Below, piece by piece: positions 5,723-7,459 of a stretch of DNA of 7,459 nucleotides. Made by a program: the position numbers and the translations under genes. The DNA is from an uncultured Collinsella sp. (GTDB lineage Bacteria; Actinomycetota; Coriobacteriia; Coriobacteriales; Coriobacteriaceae). The stretch's first letter is position 1; each line of letters opens with the position of its first letter. The notes below the pieces were generated by a model. The model saw only the letters and a program-made list of their open reading frames with translations. It ran no database searches and had not been told where the DNA came from. The stretch covers positions 1 to 7,459 of the forward strand of contig CABUUE010000073.1 of NCBI GenBank assembly GCA_902494685.1, read 5' to 3'.

Positions 5723-7459
5723 ATGTCTGATTCTTCTATCGTTATTCGCGGCGCTCGTGAGCACAACCTCCGTGATATCGATGTTTCCATTCCGCGTGAC
5801 CAACTCGTGGTCATTACCGGTCTTTCTGGCTCGGGCAAGAGTTCGCTGGCATTTGACACTATCTATGCCGAGGGCCAGCGTCGATACGTCGAGAGCCTTT
5901 CGAGCTATGCGCGCCAGTTCTTGGGCCAGATGGACAAACCCGACTTGGATTCAATCGACGGCCTTTCGCCGGCGGTGTCGATTGACCAAAAGACGACGTC
6001 TAAAAACCCTCGCTCGACGGTTGGCACCGTAACCGAGATTTATGACTATCTGCGCCTGCTGTTCGCCCGTGTGGGCACCCCGCACTGCCCCGAATGCGGC
6101 CGCGTCATTGAGCGTCAGACGACCGACCAGGTTGCCGACAAGGTCTTGGCGGCGGGGGAGGGCCGCCGCGCGTTTGTGCTGGCACCGGTGGTGCGCGGGC
6201 GAAAAGGCGAGTACACCAAACTGTTTGAGGACCTTCGCGCCGAGGGCTTTAGCCGCGTGCGTGTCGACGGTGAAGTGCGCTCGCTCGACGATCCGATCGA
6301 TCTGGACAAGAAGTTCAAGCACGATATCGAGGTCGTGGTCGATCGCATCGTGATCCGTGAGAACTCTCTGGGCCGTATCGCCGAGTCTGTTGAGCAGGCG
6401 ACCGCGCTGGCTCACGGCAATGTAAACGTGTACATGCTGCCCGATCGTGATGCTCCCGAGGGGACCGAGGGCGAGCTGCTGGAGTATTCGTTGGCCTTGG
6501 CGTGCCCGGAGCATGGTCACTCCATTGACGATCTTCAGCCGCGTGATTTTTCGTTCAACGCTCCCTATGGCGCATGTCCTGAGTGCGACGGCCTGGGCTT
6601 TAAGAAAACCGTTGATGCCGAGGCGCTGATCGAGGACCCCTCGAAGTCCATTGCCGACGGAGTCTTTGGTAGCCTGTTCGGCAATTCGAACTACTATCCG
6701 CAGATTTTTGCTGCGGTCTGCAAACACTTTAAGGTGAGCACCGATACGCCGTGGGAGGACTTGCCCCCTCGCGTGCGTCGTGCATTCTTGGATGGTCTGG
6801 GCGATACGAAGATCTCGGTCGACTACCAAAAGCTCGACGGACGTCGCAGCCAGTGGGATACCAAGTTTTCGGGCGTTCGCAACATTCTGTACGAACGCTA
6901 TACCGAGACGACGAACGAGAACACCAAGGCGCGCTTGGAGAAGTACATTCGCGAGGAACCGTGCTCGAGCTGCCACGGCGCTCGTTTGCGCCCTGAGATG
7001 CTCGCCGTCACCGTGGGCGGCAAGTCCATTTACGAGGTTTGTTGCCTGTCGTGCCGTGAGTCGCTCGAGTTTTTTGAGGGCCTGGAGCTCACCGAGCGCC
7101 AACAGTTTATCGGCGGGCGCATCGTCAAGGAAATCCTGGAGCGCTTGCGTTTTCTGGTCGATGTTGGACTCGACTATCTGACGCTCGATCGTGCCTCGGC
7201 GACGCTTTCTGGTGGCGAGGCGCAGCGTATTCGCCTGGCAACGCAGATCGGCGCGGGTCTCATGGGCGTGCTCTATATTCTGGATGAGCCCTCGATCGGT
7301 CTTCATCAGCGTGACAACGAGCGCCTGATCAAGACGCTCGAGCGCCTGCGCGATATCGGCAATACCGTTATCGTCGTCGAACACGACGAGGATACAATCC
7401 GTGCCGCCGACTACGTGATCGACATGGGGCCCGGCGCCGGCGTCAACGGCGGACACGTA
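5723..7459 (+). CDS. uvrA: UvrA, excinuclease ABC subunit A, 3' end cut by the window
   Basis: First 579 codons of UvrA, about 60% of the usual length of roughly 940-960 residues. UvrA is the cytosolic DNA-damage-recognition ATPase of nucleotide excision repair; it dimerises, scans DNA and loads UvrB. The first ATP-binding module has Walker A GLSGSGKS (33-40), then the QRRYVESLSSYARQFLGQM segment (53-71). CPECG at 122-126 is a conserved Cys pair. The first zinc module reads C261-x2-H264-x20-C285-x2-C288. C414 and C417 follow (CSSCHGARL). The ABC signature LSGGEAQR is at 495-502, Walker B VLYILDE at 516-522, and the switch His is H554 (VEHDED). The second ATPase module and second zinc finger lie outside. 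The ATG at 5723 has a close AAGGAG and matches the usual UvrA N-terminus (IxIRGAREHNL). Upstream sits a LexA-like box, so SOS induction is likely. Confidence 0.98.
   Translation, partial: MSDSSIVIRGAREHNLRDIDVSIPRDQLVVITGLSGSGKSSLAFDTIYAEGQRRYVESLSSYARQFLGQMDKPDLDSIDGLSPAVSIDQKTTSKNPRSTVGTVTEIYDYLRLLFARVGTPHCPECGRVIERQTTDQVADKVLAAGEGRRAFVLAPVVRGRKGEYTKLFEDLRAEGFSRVRVDGEVRSLDDPIDLDKKFKHDIEVVVDRIVIRENSLGRIAESVEQATALAHGNVNVYMLPDRDAPEGTEGELLEYSLALACPEHGHSIDDLQPRDFSFNAPYGACPECDGLGFKKTVDAEALIEDPSKSIADGVFGSLFGNSNYYPQIFAAVCKHFKVSTDTPWEDLPPRVRRAFLDGLGDTKISVDYQKLDGRRSQWDTKFSGVRNILYERYTETTNENTKARLEKYIREEPCSSCHGARLRPEMLAVTVGGKSIYEVCCLSCRESLEFFEGLELTERQQFIGGRIVKEILERLRFLVDVGLDYLTLDRASATLSGGEAQRIRLATQIGAGLMGVLYILDEPSIGLHQRDNERLIKTLERLRDIGNTVIVVEHDEDTIRAADYVIDMGPGAGVNGGHV

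Noticed and set aside
5623..5859. A 78-codon minus-strand frame across the uvrA start as an extra small gene
   Set aside because: It overlaps the uvrA start region antisense, has no RBS that I can see and no recognisable features.
5951..7456. A 501-codon open frame on the minus strand opposite uvrA
   Set aside because: It lies wholly antisense to unmistakable UvrA. Its low-complexity Leu/Arg/Ala/Val composition with no recognisable domain is what the complement of GC-biased codons yields. No convincing start signal.

Overview
This looks like an ordinary chromosomal segment of a GC-rich, Gram-positive-type bacterium. The best guess is an actinomycete of the Coriobacteriia (Collinsella-like). 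That rests on the GC-rich but not extreme codon usage, strong AAGGAG-type ribosome binding sites, a membrane-anchored LTA-synthase-like enzyme, and a LexA-type box of the Bacillus/actinobacterial form (CGAAC-N4-GTTCG-like) before uvrA. The taxon is inference; no rRNA or other marker is in the window. I see no mobile element, CRISPR array, tRNA, rRNA or phage gene.

Layout. Four genes are read on the minus strand and one on the plus strand. Going leftwards from the divergent intergenic region (5530-5722): an LTA-synthase/phosphoglycerol-transferase-like membrane sulfatase-fold enzyme (5529 to 3376); a 145-bp gap with a good promoter; mrp, a P-loop Fe-S carrier ATPase (3230 to 2400); a HI0933/BaiN-type flavoprotein (2399 to 1128) whose GTG start directly abuts the mrp stop codon; an 80-bp gap with a strong intrinsic terminator; and a COG2509-type FAD-dependent dehydrogenase (1047 to beyond position 1, truncated). 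Going rightwards, uvrA starts at 5723 and runs off the window after 579 codons.

How the genes relate. mrp and the HI0933-type flavoprotein form a tight two-gene transcription unit with translational coupling, closed by the terminator at 1066-1097. The COG2509 gene follows with its own strong RBS and perhaps its own promoter or read-through control. The LTA-synthase-like gene and uvrA are divergent and functionally unrelated; uvrA is probably under SOS control. There are no gene-free stretches above 300 bases.

I did not find a clearly new system. The points most worth a second look are the mrp-flavoprotein coupling, an unusual charged insertion with a shortened loop in that flavoprotein, a TATAAT box upstream of the terminator between the two flavoprotein genes, two dyads sitting on predicted promoters, and the LexA-like box at uvrA.
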